The notes below the pieces were generated by a model. That model searched no databases, had not been told where the DNA came from, and saw nothing but the letters and a program-made list of their open reading frames with translations. A DNA stretch of 50,449 nucleotides from Flavobacterium bizetiae (GTDB taxonomy: Bacteria; Bacteroidota; Bacteroidia; Flavobacteriales; Flavobacteriaceae): NCBI RefSeq assembly GCF_902804475.1, contig NZ_CADCSU010000124.1:1-50449 (forward strand). Reading direction: 5' to 3'. How positions within the stretch are numbered: position 1 is the first letter of the stretch; the number at the start of each line of letters is the position of its first letter. This document shows, piece after piece, positions 42,743-50,449 of the stretch. The translations under genes and the position numbers were made by a program.

Positions 42743-44128
42743 TTAAACCATCTCCTCCGGTTTTACCCAGGCATCAAAATCTTCGGGAGTTACGTAACCT
42801 AGACGAACGGCTTCATCTTTTAGAGTAGTTCCGTTTTTGTGTGCGGTTTGAGCAATTTCGGCTGCTTTGTAGTATCCTATTTTGGTGTTTAAAGCTGTAA
42901 CCAACATTAATGAATTATCTACTAATTCTTTGATGCGTTTGTAGTTGGGTTCGATTCCCTGAGCGCAATGTTCGTCGAAGGAAACGCAGGCATCTCCTAA
43001 TAATCGTGCTGATTGCAGGAAGTTTGCTGCCATAACGGGTTTAAAAACGTTTAGTTCGTAATGTCCCTGCATTCCGCCAACGGCGATTGCCATATCATTT
43101 CCGATCACTTGTGCACAAACCATAGTCAAGGCTTCGCATTGTGTTGGGTTTACTTTTCCGGGCATGATAGATGATCCTGGTTCGTTTTCAGGAATGTGAA
43201 TTTCTCCAATTCCGGAGCGTGGCCCTGAAGCAAGCATTCTAACGTCGTTTGCAATTTTATTAAGCGAAACAGCCAATTGTTTTAATGCGCCATGAGTTTC
43301 TACAATAGCATCGTGTGCTGCAAGAGCTTCAAATTTATTTTCGGCGGTAACGAAAGGCAGGTTGGTAAATTTTGCAATGTATTCAGCAACTTTTACGTCG
43401 TATCCTTTTGGTGTATTTAATCCTGTTCCTACTGCGGTTCCTCCAAGAGCGATTTCGGATAAATGTGCTAAAGTATTTTTTAAAGCTTTTAATCCAAATG
43501 ATAATTGAGCGGCATAACCTGAAATTTCTTGTCCTAAAGTTAATGGCGTGGCATCCATAAGATGGGTACGGCCAATTTTGACAACATCTTTGAATTCTTT
43601 TGCTTTTGCGGCTAAAGTGGCGTGTAGTTTTTCGACTCCGGGAATAGTGGTTTCGATTACCATTTTATATGCGGCAATGTGCATGGCAGTAGGGAAGGTG
43701 TCATTTGATGATTGTGATTTGTTGACATCGTCATTAGCTTTGATAAAAGGTTCGCCTTCGCCAATATTAAAGCCTTTTAAAACTTGTGCACGATTGGCAA
43801 CGACTTCGTTCACATTCATATTGCTTTGAGTTCCTGAACCTGTTTGCCAAATAACTAACGGAAATTCGTCTTTAAGTTGTCCAGCGAGGATTTCGTCGCA
43901 AACTGCGGCAATGGCATCGCGTTTTTCGGCGGGTAAAACACCTAAATCGGCATTGGCGTATGCGGCGGCTTTTTTTAGATAAGCGAAACCTTCGATGATT
44001 TCTTGTGGCATTGAAGCCGAAGCGCCAATTTTGAAATTGTTACGGGAACGTTCTGTTTGTGCGCCCCAATATTTATCTGCAGGGACCTGAACTTCGCCCA
44101 TGGTGTCTTTTTCTATTCTGTATTTCAT
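42743..44128 (-). CDS. fumC: fumarate hydratase class II
   Basis: This 461-aa protein is a class II fumarase, which interconverts fumarate and malate in the TCA cycle in the cytosol. The superfamily signature GSSIMPGKVNP is at residues 318-328, TGSGTQSNMN at 96-105 and RTHLMDATP, with the catalytic His189, at 187-195. The length is normal and no iron-sulfur motif is present, as expected for the oxygen-stable class. It is a single gene in its own unit. Confidence 0.97.
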   Translation of the reverse strand: MKYRIEKDTMGEVQVPADKYWGAQTERSRNNFKIGASASMPQEIIEGFAYLKKAAAYANADLGVLPAEKRDAIAAVCDEILAGQLKDEFPLVIWQTGSGTQSNMNVNEVVANRAQVLKGFNIGEGEPFIKANDDVNKSQSSNDTFPTAMHIAAYKMVIETTIPGVEKLHATLAAKAKEFKDVVKIGRTHLMDATPLTLGQEISGYAAQLSFGLKALKNTLAHLSEIALGGTAVGTGLNTPKGYDVKVAEYIAKFTNLPFVTAENKFEALAAHDAIVETHGALKQLAVSLNKIANDVRMLASGPRSGIGEIHIPENEPGSSIMPGKVNPTQCEALTMVCAQVIGNDMAIAVGGMQGHYELNVFKPVMAANFLQSARLLGDACVSFDEHCAQGIEPNYKRIKELVDNSLMLVTALNTKIGYYKAAEIAQTAHKNGTTLKDEAVRLGYVTPEDFDAWVKPEEMV

Positions 44129-44306
44129 GATGTTATTTGTAAAATGTTATTTGTAATCTGTGAGTTGTTAATTGTTGTTGTGAAATGTTAGGCGTGATTT
44201 GTTGAGGTAAATTGAACGCGGATTAGACTGATTTACTTCGTAAAGACGCAGATTGAAACGGATTTTTTTTCTTTTGTGATTGGAATTTCTTTTGAAAATG
44301 AATTTT
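44129..44306. other. non-coding DNA upstream of fumC
   Basis: This stretch contains several short TGTTATTTGTAA- and TGTTAATTGTTG-like runs near the fumC start and a fragment with ACGCGGATTAGACTGATTTACT and AAGACGCAGATTGAAACGGA that recalls the repeat at 26641-26809. No gene is seen. Confidence 0.4.
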
Positions 44307-44386
44307 TAGCCCCGATAGAAGTGGAAATCCTTTTATGTTTTTTCTTTAAAAACATAAAAGATTGTAACGGATAGCGGGAAATAGCT
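44307..44386. repeat. dispersed intergenic repeat, copy 2
   Basis: It has the same ends as the copy at 35872-35946: TAGCCCCGATAGAAGTGGAA at one side, AAAAGATTGTAACGGATAGC and then GGGAAATAGCT at the other. The middle differs (ATGTTTTTTCTTTAAAAACA here) but in both copies can form a hairpin. Confidence 0.78.
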
Positions 44387-44565
44387 CTTGAAAATACTCA
44401 TACTCTTCTAGTTTAGATAGTTAAATAATTATCGAGAAAAAAGCTTATTTAAAATGAGTTTAAATATACGTATTATTGTGATTTTATGAAAATTGATTTG
44501 GTTTTTATTGCTAACGAAAAATATAAAACATACATTTGTCCTTACATTCAAAAATTCCGGAAAAC

Positions 44566-44736
44566 ATGTTTGAATTTTCACAGTACTTAGGCTTTTTACT
44601 TTTCTTGACCATACTAACTATAGGGTTTTGGTTGATGTTTTTCTTAGTTGGTTTCGTATCTTATTGGGTTACGGGAGCAAGCTGGGAAATGATCAAAGAG
44701 AAAAGAGCAAAGAAAAAAGCAGAACAAGCAATTTAA
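44566..44736 (+). CDS. small membrane protein of unknown function (56 aa)
   Basis: This 56-aa protein, from the ATG at 44566, has one or two hydrophobic stretches (GFLLFLTILTIGFWLMFFLV, residues 9-28, continuing GFVSYWVTG) and a basic C-terminal tail (IKEKRAKKKAEQAI). The open frame extends to a TTG at 44536, but the ATG is the better start because the added residues are polar and not part of the membrane helix. I recognise no family. It is a single gene with its own terminator 18 bp downstream. Confidence 0.6.
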   Translation: MFEFSQYLGFLLFLTILTIGFWLMFFLVGFVSYWVTGASWEMIKEKRAKKKAEQAI

Positions 44737-44753
44737 TTTTAAGTTGACTTTAT

Positions 44754-44788
44754 AAAAAAAGGACCCGTTTTTGCGAGTCCTTTTTTTT
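44754..44788. terminator. terminator after the small membrane protein gene
   Basis: AAAAAAAGGAC (44754-44764) and GTCCTTTTTTTT (44777-44788) pair across a 12-nt loop, with T-runs on both strands. Confidence 0.85.
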
Positions 44789-44816
44789 ATGTGAATAAGT
44801 GAAATAAATTCCAATA

Positions 44817-44883
44817 AAAAAAATCCAAATTCCAATTCTAAACTAATACTAAGTTTTACAAAATTGGAATTTGGATTTTTTTA
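44817..44883. terminator. terminator of the receptor gene, AATTCCAAATTCC-type hairpin
   Basis: AAAAAATCCAAATTCCAATT and AAATTGGAATTTGGATTTTT form a near-perfect 19-bp stem with a 23-nt loop. It lies just past the stop of the convergent receptor gene. A hairpin with the same wording is at 49976-50017, so this is a dispersed type rather than a chance stem. Confidence 0.8.
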
Positions 44884-44903
44884 TGTTGGAATTTTAAGAA
44901 ATA

Positions 44904-47420
44904 TTATCCCGGAAATTCTCCTCCGCCATCGCCGCCGCCTTCATTTTTGGGCGCTCCGTTCTTTTCTCTGTCGTTTTTAGGTTTGTTGAAACGATACGTA
45001 AAAGATAAGTTGAATTGACGTTTACGGAATTGCATTTCGCCATATGATGTCTGGCTCTCAAGTGTTGTATCGTTTTGAAGGTACGTATATGACCTCATGA
45101 TTCTTGAGTTGAAAATATCACTAATATTGAATGCGATTGTAGCTTTGTCTTTTAAAACATCTTTACTAAAAGCGGTGTTCATAGCAAATTGTCCCAAGTT
45201 TTTTCCCTGAGCTGTTTTTTGCTCGCCGTTGTATACTCCGCTTAACTGCCAGTCGATTTTGTATGGTAAAGTTAGCTTAGAGTTGATTCTGGCAAACCAG
45301 GTTGTAGCTTGATTGTCCAGATCTTGTACGACTACATTTCCTTTGTTATCTGTATAAGTATTGCTTCCGGTAGTTTTTACGTTGTAAATATTGAAGTTAC
45401 TGTTGATTCTCCATTTTTTTAGCGGAGTATAATTTAGTGTAAATTCAAAACCAAATTTTTGCTCTCTTCCTAAGTTAATAGGGCGGCTTAAAATAACCGG
45501 AATTCCATCTTCAACAGGGTTCTCTGGTGTAGGAGTTACGACATTACCCTCAGAATCTACAACACTACCTGTAGGAGTTCTCACGAAACTGAAAACATCT
45601 TTGGTGTTTTCGAAATAGGCTGAGGTATTAAAAGTTACTTTGTCCCAACGTTTGATATATCCAATGTCGTATTTATCAGTTAAAGAAGGATCTAAATCAG
45701 GATTTCCCTGAAAGATATTAACATTACTGGAGTAGTTTGTTGCGGGGTTCATGAAACGTCCTCTTGGTCTTGATAAACGTTTACTATAACTAGCTGAGAA
45801 GCTGCTTTGTTCTGAAATTTCATAACTAATAAAAGCACTAGGAAATAAATTGTTGTATTTCTTAGTATTGAAATCGTTATTGTCTAATAAGTTCACCTGA
45901 ATGTTGGTGTCTTCCCAACGCAAACCAAATAAATAAGAGAATTTGTTTACTTTGAAACCATACTGAGTATAAATCGCGTTGATGTTTTCTTTGTATTCTA
46001 AAGTGTTGGATAATTTATCATCTTTAACACCTTTATTATCTGTTATTAAATATTCGTTGTTCAGGTCTCCAAAACTACCTTTATATCCAGCTTCGAACTG
46101 ACTTCCTTCACCTAATGGCAAAACATAATCAGCCTGAAGTTGTATTTGTTTTTGAACCTGATCGTTTAAAGTATTGTTGAAATTTTGTGACCCTGAAATA
46201 ATACTGTTACTATCATCTGTATTTCTTGAAACCGATAAATCTGCAGTAAGTTTGTGTCCTTTATCGTTGAAATTCTTGATTAAGTTTGAAGTATATTCTA
46301 CATTCTCACTATCAGTATCTCCGTTGTTTAATCTAAAAGATGTTCCGGTAAATGTATGCGCAGCATCAAAATTATTGTAGTTAATTAAATCTCTGGTATC
46401 GCCTGTGCTTTTTTGGTAATTAATGGCGTTGGTCCAAAAAGTATTAGGTGCAATAGTCCATTCTATACCGGCTCTTCCGTTGAATCCTTCGTTTGTTCTT
46501 TTGGTATCACGATCTTCATCCAGGTAACCTTTAGTCGATTTGTCGGCTTTAAAATATTCTGTATTAGTTAATCCGCCACCTTCGTTGGTTCTGTAGTTGT
46601 ATCCTGCAGTAGTAAAGTAATTTACTTTTTCTGTTTTATAGTTCAGGTTGGCACTGGCACCGTAAGTTTCAGGAATACCTGTAGAGGCAATAAAAGTTCC
46701 GTTTACTCCCTGGTTTTTTCCTTTTTTAAGGATGATATTTATTAATCCTGATCCTCCTTCGGCATCGTAACGCGCAGATGGGTTGGTGATTACTTCAACT
46801 TTATCGATAGCATCGGCAGGAAGCTGACGTAAAGCTTCGGCAACGTTAATTGCGTTTGAAGGTCTTCCGTCTATTAAGATTCTGATATTATCACTGCCTC
46901 TTAAGCTTACATTTCCTTCAGTATCCACAGAAACAGAAGGTACATTGTCCAGAACGTCACTTACTGTTCCGCCTTTTACCATCATATCCTGACCAACATT
47001 GTATACTTTTTTGTCCAGTTTTATTTCTACTGTAGATTTCTCTGCGCGAACTACAACTTCATTTAGTTGTGCAGCATCTTCAGATAAATTTACAACTCCT
47101 AAGTTGGTGTCGCCCTGAATAGTTCTTCCTTTTATTTCTGTTGATTTAAACGAAATAAATTCAACTTTTATATCGTATGTTCCAGGAGCAACGGCCACAT
47201 CAAATTCCCCTTTAGGATTTGTGATTCCGCCAGCAATGACTTTGGTATCATTTGGAGCTGTGATCGAAATGGTGGCATATTCAAGAGGTTGTTTGCTTAT
47301 TTTTTCGAAAACTTTTCCTGTAACTTTTACTTTGTTGTTGGCTGGTGGTCCTTGTTGGGCATAATTGTAAAAACTTGTAAATAGCACTACAAGTAATACA
47401 GCAAATTTGATTTGTTTCAT
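44904..47420 (-). CDS. outer-membrane TonB-dependent receptor-like beta-barrel protein
   Basis: This 838-aa protein has a signal peptide (1-21, ending NYAQ), a carboxypeptidase-regulatory-like domain (VTGKVFEKISKQPLEYATISI; residues 33-115), a plug (about 125-235, with DVLDNVPSVSVDTEGNVSLRG and IRILIDGRPS) and a beta-barrel of the OMP_b-brl_3 type (about 380-810). The C-terminus is an unusual Gly- and Glu-rich tail (KNDREKNGAPKNEGGGDGGG). It lacks the SusC wording and has no SusD next to it, so the cargo is unknown: a siderophore, peptide or other substrate. It is a single-gene unit. Confidence 0.9.
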   Translation of the reverse strand: MKQIKFAVLLVVLFTSFYNYAQQGPPANNKVKVTGKVFEKISKQPLEYATISITAPNDTKVIAGGITNPKGEFDVAVAPGTYDIKVEFISFKSTEIKGRTIQGDTNLGVVNLSEDAAQLNEVVVRAEKSTVEIKLDKKVYNVGQDMMVKGGTVSDVLDNVPSVSVDTEGNVSLRGSDNIRILIDGRPSNAINVAEALRQLPADAIDKVEVITNPSARYDAEGGSGLINIILKKGKNQGVNGTFIASTGIPETYGASANLNYKTEKVNYFTTAGYNYRTNEGGGLTNTEYFKADKSTKGYLDEDRDTKRTNEGFNGRAGIEWTIAPNTFWTNAINYQKSTGDTRDLINYNNFDAAHTFTGTSFRLNNGDTDSENVEYTSNLIKNFNDKGHKLTADLSVSRNTDDSNSIISGSQNFNNTLNDQVQKQIQLQADYVLPLGEGSQFEAGYKGSFGDLNNEYLITDNKGVKDDKLSNTLEYKENINAIYTQYGFKVNKFSYLFGLRWEDTNIQVNLLDNNDFNTKKYNNLFPSAFISYEISEQSSFSASYSKRLSRPRGRFMNPATNYSSNVNIFQGNPDLDPSLTDKYDIGYIKRWDKVTFNTSAYFENTKDVFSFVRTPTGSVVDSEGNVVTPTPENPVEDGIPVILSRPINLGREQKFGFEFTLNYTPLKKWRINSNFNIYNVKTTGSNTYTDNKGNVVVQDLDNQATTWFARINSKLTLPYKIDWQLSGVYNGEQKTAQGKNLGQFAMNTAFSKDVLKDKATIAFNISDIFNSRIMRSYTYLQNDTTLESQTSYGEMQFRKRQFNLSFTYRFNKPKNDREKNGAPKNEGGGDGGGEFPG

Positions 47421-47513
47421 TTTATTTCTGGTTTCTTTTTTCTTTAGACCGCAAATGTACCTTTTGGTTTAAAGCGAGAAATCATAAATAAATGTTAATA
47501 ATACTTTTTATAA

Positions 47514-47858
47514 TCAATCTAAAAAAGAAGCAACAAGATCTAAATCTCGCCCAATAATTGCTTTTCCGTCTTTTATCACGATTGGTCGCTCTATCAAAAT
47601 AGGATTATTTGCCATTGCCTCAATAATCTGGTCATTGGTCAATTCTTTTCCTTTATAATTTTCGATCCATATTTTTTCTTTAGTACGAACCAAATCAACC
47701 GGTTGAATATTTAATTTTTTAAGTAATGTTTTTAGTTCGTCAACAGAGGGAGTTTCTGTCAGATACGGGATAATTTCATATTCCTTATTGGTTTGCTCGA
47801 TAAAAGCCAGACAGTTTCTTGATTTTCCGCAACGTGGGTTATGATAAATTTGTATCAT
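47514..47858 (-). CDS. ArsC-family thiol reductase (YfgD-like arsenate reductase)
   Basis: This 114-aa protein has the thioredoxin-like ArsC fold with Cys10 in YHNPRCGKSR and the closing motif RPIVIKDGKAIIGR near residues 92-105, which is typical of the glutaredoxin-linked ArsC/YfgD group. It may reduce arsenate, but no arsenic transporter or regulator is nearby and many members have a general redox role. Cys16 is a second thiol. It is divergent from the CPBP gene. Confidence 0.85.
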   Translation of the reverse strand: MIQIYHNPRCGKSRNCLAFIEQTNKEYEIIPYLTETPSVDELKTLLKKLNIQPVDLVRTKEKIWIENYKGKELTNDQIIEAMANNPILIERPIVIKDGKAIIGRDLDLVASFLD

Positions 47859-47972
47859 TTTGTTATATTTAAGCTGTTATAAGATAATTAAATTAAAAAT
47901 TAGGTATTTTAGCAAGACCAAAAGTAAGATTTACTTATCAAATTGAATTCTCATTTTTAAATTATTATACAT

Positions 47973-48905
47973 ATGTTTTTAGAACAAGGAATTAAATCTC
48001 AGAATAAATTTTGGTTGTATCTTATCGGGTCAATCTTAATTATTATTGCTTCATTTATAGGTCAGATTCCTTTTTCGGTTGCGGTGCTATTTAAAACTTT
48101 TACAGGTAAAGAGGTAATGCCTACAGATAATGCTGCCATTATGAAAATATTCGAACCTAATCTTACTTTGTTTTTGGTTATGATTTCGTTTGCCTTTGCC
48201 TTTGCAGGTATTTATTTTGTCGTAAAATATTTGCATCATCAAACGCTTTTATCTGTTACCACAGCAAGAAGAAAAGTGGACTGGAAACGTATTGGTTTTT
48301 CCTTTTGGATATGGACGTTTTTTACTTTATTAAGCTTTGTGATAGTGTATTTGACCTCTCCTGAAAATTATGTATGGAATTTTAAATTGATTCCTTTTTT
48401 GATTTTAGTTGTAGTAGGATCGATCTTAATACCTATTCAAACCAGTACTGAAGAATATGTTTTTAGAGGATATTTGATGCAGGGGTTTGCTAATTTGGCA
48501 ATGAACAGATGGTTTCCGTTAATGATGACGTCTCTAATCTTTGGAATGATGCACATCTTTAATCCGGAAGTTGCCAAAATGGGTTACATTATTATGATTT
48601 ATTATATAGGAACCGGTTTGTTTTTGGGTGTTATCACCCTTATGGATGACGGGATCGAACTAGCTTTGGGTTTTCATGCGGCCAACAACTTAATTGGTGC
48701 TTTGCTGGTTACTTCAGATTGGTCTGTTTTTCAAACCCATTCTCTTTTTAAAGATCTTTCAGAACCATCTGCCGGTCTGGATGTGATATTGCCAGTTGTA
48801 GTGATTTACCCTGTTTTGCTTTTTATTTTTAGCAAAAAATACAACTGGACGAACTGGAAAGAAAAATTAACGGGTAAAATAAATGTTGTAGAAATTTCAA
48901 ATTAA
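47973..48905 (+). CDS. CPBP family intramembrane metalloprotease
   Basis: This 310-aa protein has about eight hydrophobic segments and the CPBP (Abi/RCE1-like) motifs: Glu160-Glu161 in STEEYVFRG, then FGMMHIFNP and GFHAANN with conserved His. Members cleave within or near membranes and work in processing of prenylated proteins, bacteriocins or other peptides. It ends 8 bp before menE, so the two are co-transcribed, but their roles are probably unrelated. Confidence 0.88.
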   Translation: MFLEQGIKSQNKFWLYLIGSILIIIASFIGQIPFSVAVLFKTFTGKEVMPTDNAAIMKIFEPNLTLFLVMISFAFAFAGIYFVVKYLHHQTLLSVTTARRKVDWKRIGFSFWIWTFFTLLSFVIVYLTSPENYVWNFKLIPFLILVVVGSILIPIQTSTEEYVFRGYLMQGFANLAMNRWFPLMMTSLIFGMMHIFNPEVAKMGYIIMIYYIGTGLFLGVITLMDDGIELALGFHAANNLIGALLVTSDWSVFQTHSLFKDLSEPSAGLDVILPVVVIYPVLLFIFSKKYNWTNWKEKLTGKINVVEISN

Positions 48906-48913
48906 TAAATATC

Positions 48914-49957
48914 ATGTCAAAATTAACACACAAAAATGTTCACAACTATTTTAAGTTAAATAGTTTTCATTTAAACGCTGACGAGTTGCGTCGTGTTGCT
49001 TATGATTATATTAAGGAGGGCGATAGCAATGAGCAGGCGATAGGCGAATTTTTGCTCGATTGGTTCGATGATAAGAATTATATCGAGATGAAAACTTCCG
49101 GAACCACGGGACTTCCAAAATTAGTACGATTAGAAAAGCAAGCGATGATTCAGTCTGCATTAGGAACTGGAGATTTCTTCGAATTAGAGCCAGGAAATAA
49201 GGCATTGCTTTGTTTGCCTGTACAATTTATTGCCGGCAAGATGATGTTGGTACGCGCTATTATTTTAGGTCTTGAATTGGATATTGTACCGCCGAGTACG
49301 CAACCATTGGCTTTGAATACAAAGGTGTATGATTTTGTTGCGATGGTGCCTTTACAGGTTCAGAATTCGATTGAGGCTTTAAAAAATGTCAAAAAAATAA
49401 TTGTTGGCGGGGCTAAAATGGATACTGCTCTTGAAGAAAAGGTTTTGCCGCTAATCAAAACCGAAGTGTATGAAACTTATGGTATGACCGAAACGATTAC
49501 TCATATTGCTGCGAGAAAAGTAGGAGAGAACGTTTTTACGGTTTTACCAAATGCAAAAATTAGTCAGGATGATCGTGGTTGTCTTGTTATTAATGTTGCA
49601 ACAATTTCAGATGAACCAATTGTTACCAATGACTTGGTCGAAATAATAAGAGAGAATCAATTTATTTTCCTGGGAAGAATTGATAATGTTGTTAATAGTG
49701 GAGGAGTTAAGCTGATTCCGGAACAAATAGAAGCGAAACTAATTGGTAAAATAAATACCAGATTTTTTGTAACAGGAGTTCCTGATACTGCTTTGGGAGA
49801 AAAATTAATCTTGGTTGTCGAAGGTGAAAAACAAGAATTTACTCCGGAGTTTTTTGATGGTTTAGGAAAGTATGAAAAACCAAAAGAAATTGTTTTTGTT
49901 CCGAAGTTTAAAGAGAATAAAAACGGAAAGTTATTACGTAAGCCAAGCTTGGTTTAA
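48914..49957 (+). CDS. menE: o-succinylbenzoate-CoA ligase-like AMP-binding enzyme
   Basis: This 347-aa enzyme has the AMP-binding P-loop TSGTTGLPK near residue 60, ETYGMTETITH near residue 190, FLGRIDNVVNSGGVKLIPEQ near residue 253 and a C-terminal KENKNGKLLRKPS. It is shorter than most ligases of the family, as is usual for MenE of Bacteroidota. MenE adds CoA to o-succinylbenzoate in menaquinone synthesis. No other men gene lies in the window, so the name rests on size and pattern. It follows the CPBP gene by 8 bp. Confidence 0.82.
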   Translation: MSKLTHKNVHNYFKLNSFHLNADELRRVAYDYIKEGDSNEQAIGEFLLDWFDDKNYIEMKTSGTTGLPKLVRLEKQAMIQSALGTGDFFELEPGNKALLCLPVQFIAGKMMLVRAIILGLELDIVPPSTQPLALNTKVYDFVAMVPLQVQNSIEALKNVKKIIVGGAKMDTALEEKVLPLIKTEVYETYGMTETITHIAARKVGENVFTVLPNAKISQDDRGCLVINVATISDEPIVTNDLVEIIRENQFIFLGRIDNVVNSGGVKLIPEQIEAKLIGKINTRFFVTGVPDTALGEKLILVVEGEKQEFTPEFFDGLGKYEKPKEIVFVPKFKENKNGKLLRKPSLV

Positions 49958-49975
49958 ATAAAATTCCAATATTTT

Positions 49976-50017
49976 AAATTCCAAATTCCAATTTTTACAA
50001 TTGGGATTTGGAATTTT
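49976..50017. terminator. terminator after menE, AATTCCAAATTCC-type hairpin
   Basis: AAATTCCAAATTCCAATT and AATTGGGATTTGGAATTT pair almost fully across a 5-nt loop, followed by TGTTTT. It shares its wording with the hairpin at 44817-44883. Confidence 0.85.
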
Positions 50018-50109
50018 GTTTTAAAGTAAGTTTAGTTTTATGTAATTATGTTATTAGGTAAGAAAATTTAGTTATATTTATAACATATTAACTTTAAAAC
50101 CTCATAAAA

Positions 50110-50325
50110 ATGAAATTTATCCTAAATCTTCCAAATGTTCAGGTGTTAGGCAAGGACGAACTAAAACAAATTAAAGGCGGTAATTATATCTATTCCTTGA
50201 ATGGTTATAAAATAGATTGTGCTAAGCCCCTTGTTGATCGACCTAGTTGTGACCCTTTTAATATACCGCCATATTGTTCGATTTCTCCGAATATGTGTCC
50301 CGTAATTCCTCCATTGGAAGGATAA
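50110..50325 (+). CDS. double-glycine leader peptide, possible bacteriocin-like or signalling peptide
   Basis: This 71-aa peptide has a leader of 24 residues ending in KDELKQIKGG, a pattern of double-glycine leaders removed by peptidase-containing ABC transporters. The core (residues 25-71) has four cysteines (37, 47, 56 and 63) and several prolines, and could form two disulfides or carry modifications. The family resembles the small GG-leader peptides of Bacteroidota. No transporter, maturase or immunity gene is in the window, which ends 124 bp later. An AT-rich region upstream (50040-50109) probably holds its promoter. A terminator follows. Confidence 0.72.
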   Translation: MKFILNLPNVQVLGKDELKQIKGGNYIYSLNGYKIDCAKPLVDRPSCDPFNIPPYCSISPNMCPVIPPLEG

Positions 50326-50393
50326 AGCATAAAAGCCTTTAGAGATAAAATGAGGACACTGAAAAAGTCCTTCTTTAGGAATGATTGTTAATT

Positions 50394-50433
50394 AAAAGGA
50401 GTAGAAGCTAAATGTTTTCTGCTCCTTTTTTTT
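50394..50433 (+). terminator. terminator after the small peptide gene
   Basis: AAAAGGAGTAGAA and TTCTGCTCCTTTT form a stem with one mismatch and a 10-nt loop, followed by a T-run. Confidence 0.85.
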
Positions 50434-50449
50434 GTATCTTTTGAGTGTA

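Noticed and set aside
43548..43829. 93-aa plus-strand frame inside fumC
   Set aside because: It is antisense to an intact conserved enzyme and has no features of its own.
44644..44835. 63-aa minus-strand frame over the small membrane protein gene
   Set aside because: It overlaps a better plus-strand gene and two terminator hairpins.

Overview
The window looks like a chromosome segment of a Flavobacterium-like member of Bacteroidota. The evidence is AT-rich DNA, Bacteroidota-type TAnnTTTG promoter elements, SusC/SusD pairs, a hybrid two-component regulator of the HTCS type, a tmRNA whose tag ends GENNYALAA, and dispersed intergenic repeats of a kind I associate with flavobacteria. No taxonomic search was possible.

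Positions 1-22,300 hold an accessory island derived from a phage tail. An XRE/S24 (LexA/CI-like) repressor sits at the left edge. Minus-strand genes follow in three operon-like blocks. Block 1 (6309 to 1120) encodes a small protein, a possible tail-assembly protein, a DUF6046-like tail/baseplate protein, a hub, a spike, a DUF4280 PAAR-like tip and a metzincin-type metalloprotease that is a good effector candidate. Block 2 (16212 to 6745) and block 3 (19012 to 16748) hold six fibre-like genes. Four share one N-terminal adaptor and two share another, and their distal parts differ. A divergent plus-strand gene (19294-22299) encodes a 1001-aa protein of unknown function that may be cargo. All three blocks and the divergent gene carry the same upstream box, CTGAAACTACYGAA, placed 40-41 nt before a TAnnTTTR element. 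Each block ends in a hairpin. This looks like one regulon. I see no sheath, tube, tape measure, ATPase, capsid, terminase, integrase, reverse transcriptase or invertase, so the rest of the particle must be encoded elsewhere or be absent.

Positions 22,500-37,850 are a plus-strand polysaccharide utilisation locus: HTCS sensor-regulator, SusC, SusD, a GH10 lipoprotein, a PKD-like surface lipoprotein, an agarase-like clan GH-A hydrolase and a GH2 enzyme. The set suggests sensing, binding, cleavage and import of a plant or algal polysaccharide. The GH10 has an unusual substrate-binding loop, so ordinary xylan should not be assumed.

Positions 37,900-50,449 are mostly ordinary chromosome: an FAD monooxygenase with an N-terminal zinc-knuckle pair, tmRNA (ssrA), a serine beta-lactamase-like lipoprotein, an alanine/saccharopine dehydrogenase-like enzyme, fumC, a small membrane protein, an outer-membrane TonB-dependent receptor-like protein, an ArsC-family reductase, a CPBP membrane protease and menE. 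A small double-glycine-leader peptide lies at the right edge. Dispersed repeats and terminator hairpins fill the gaps.
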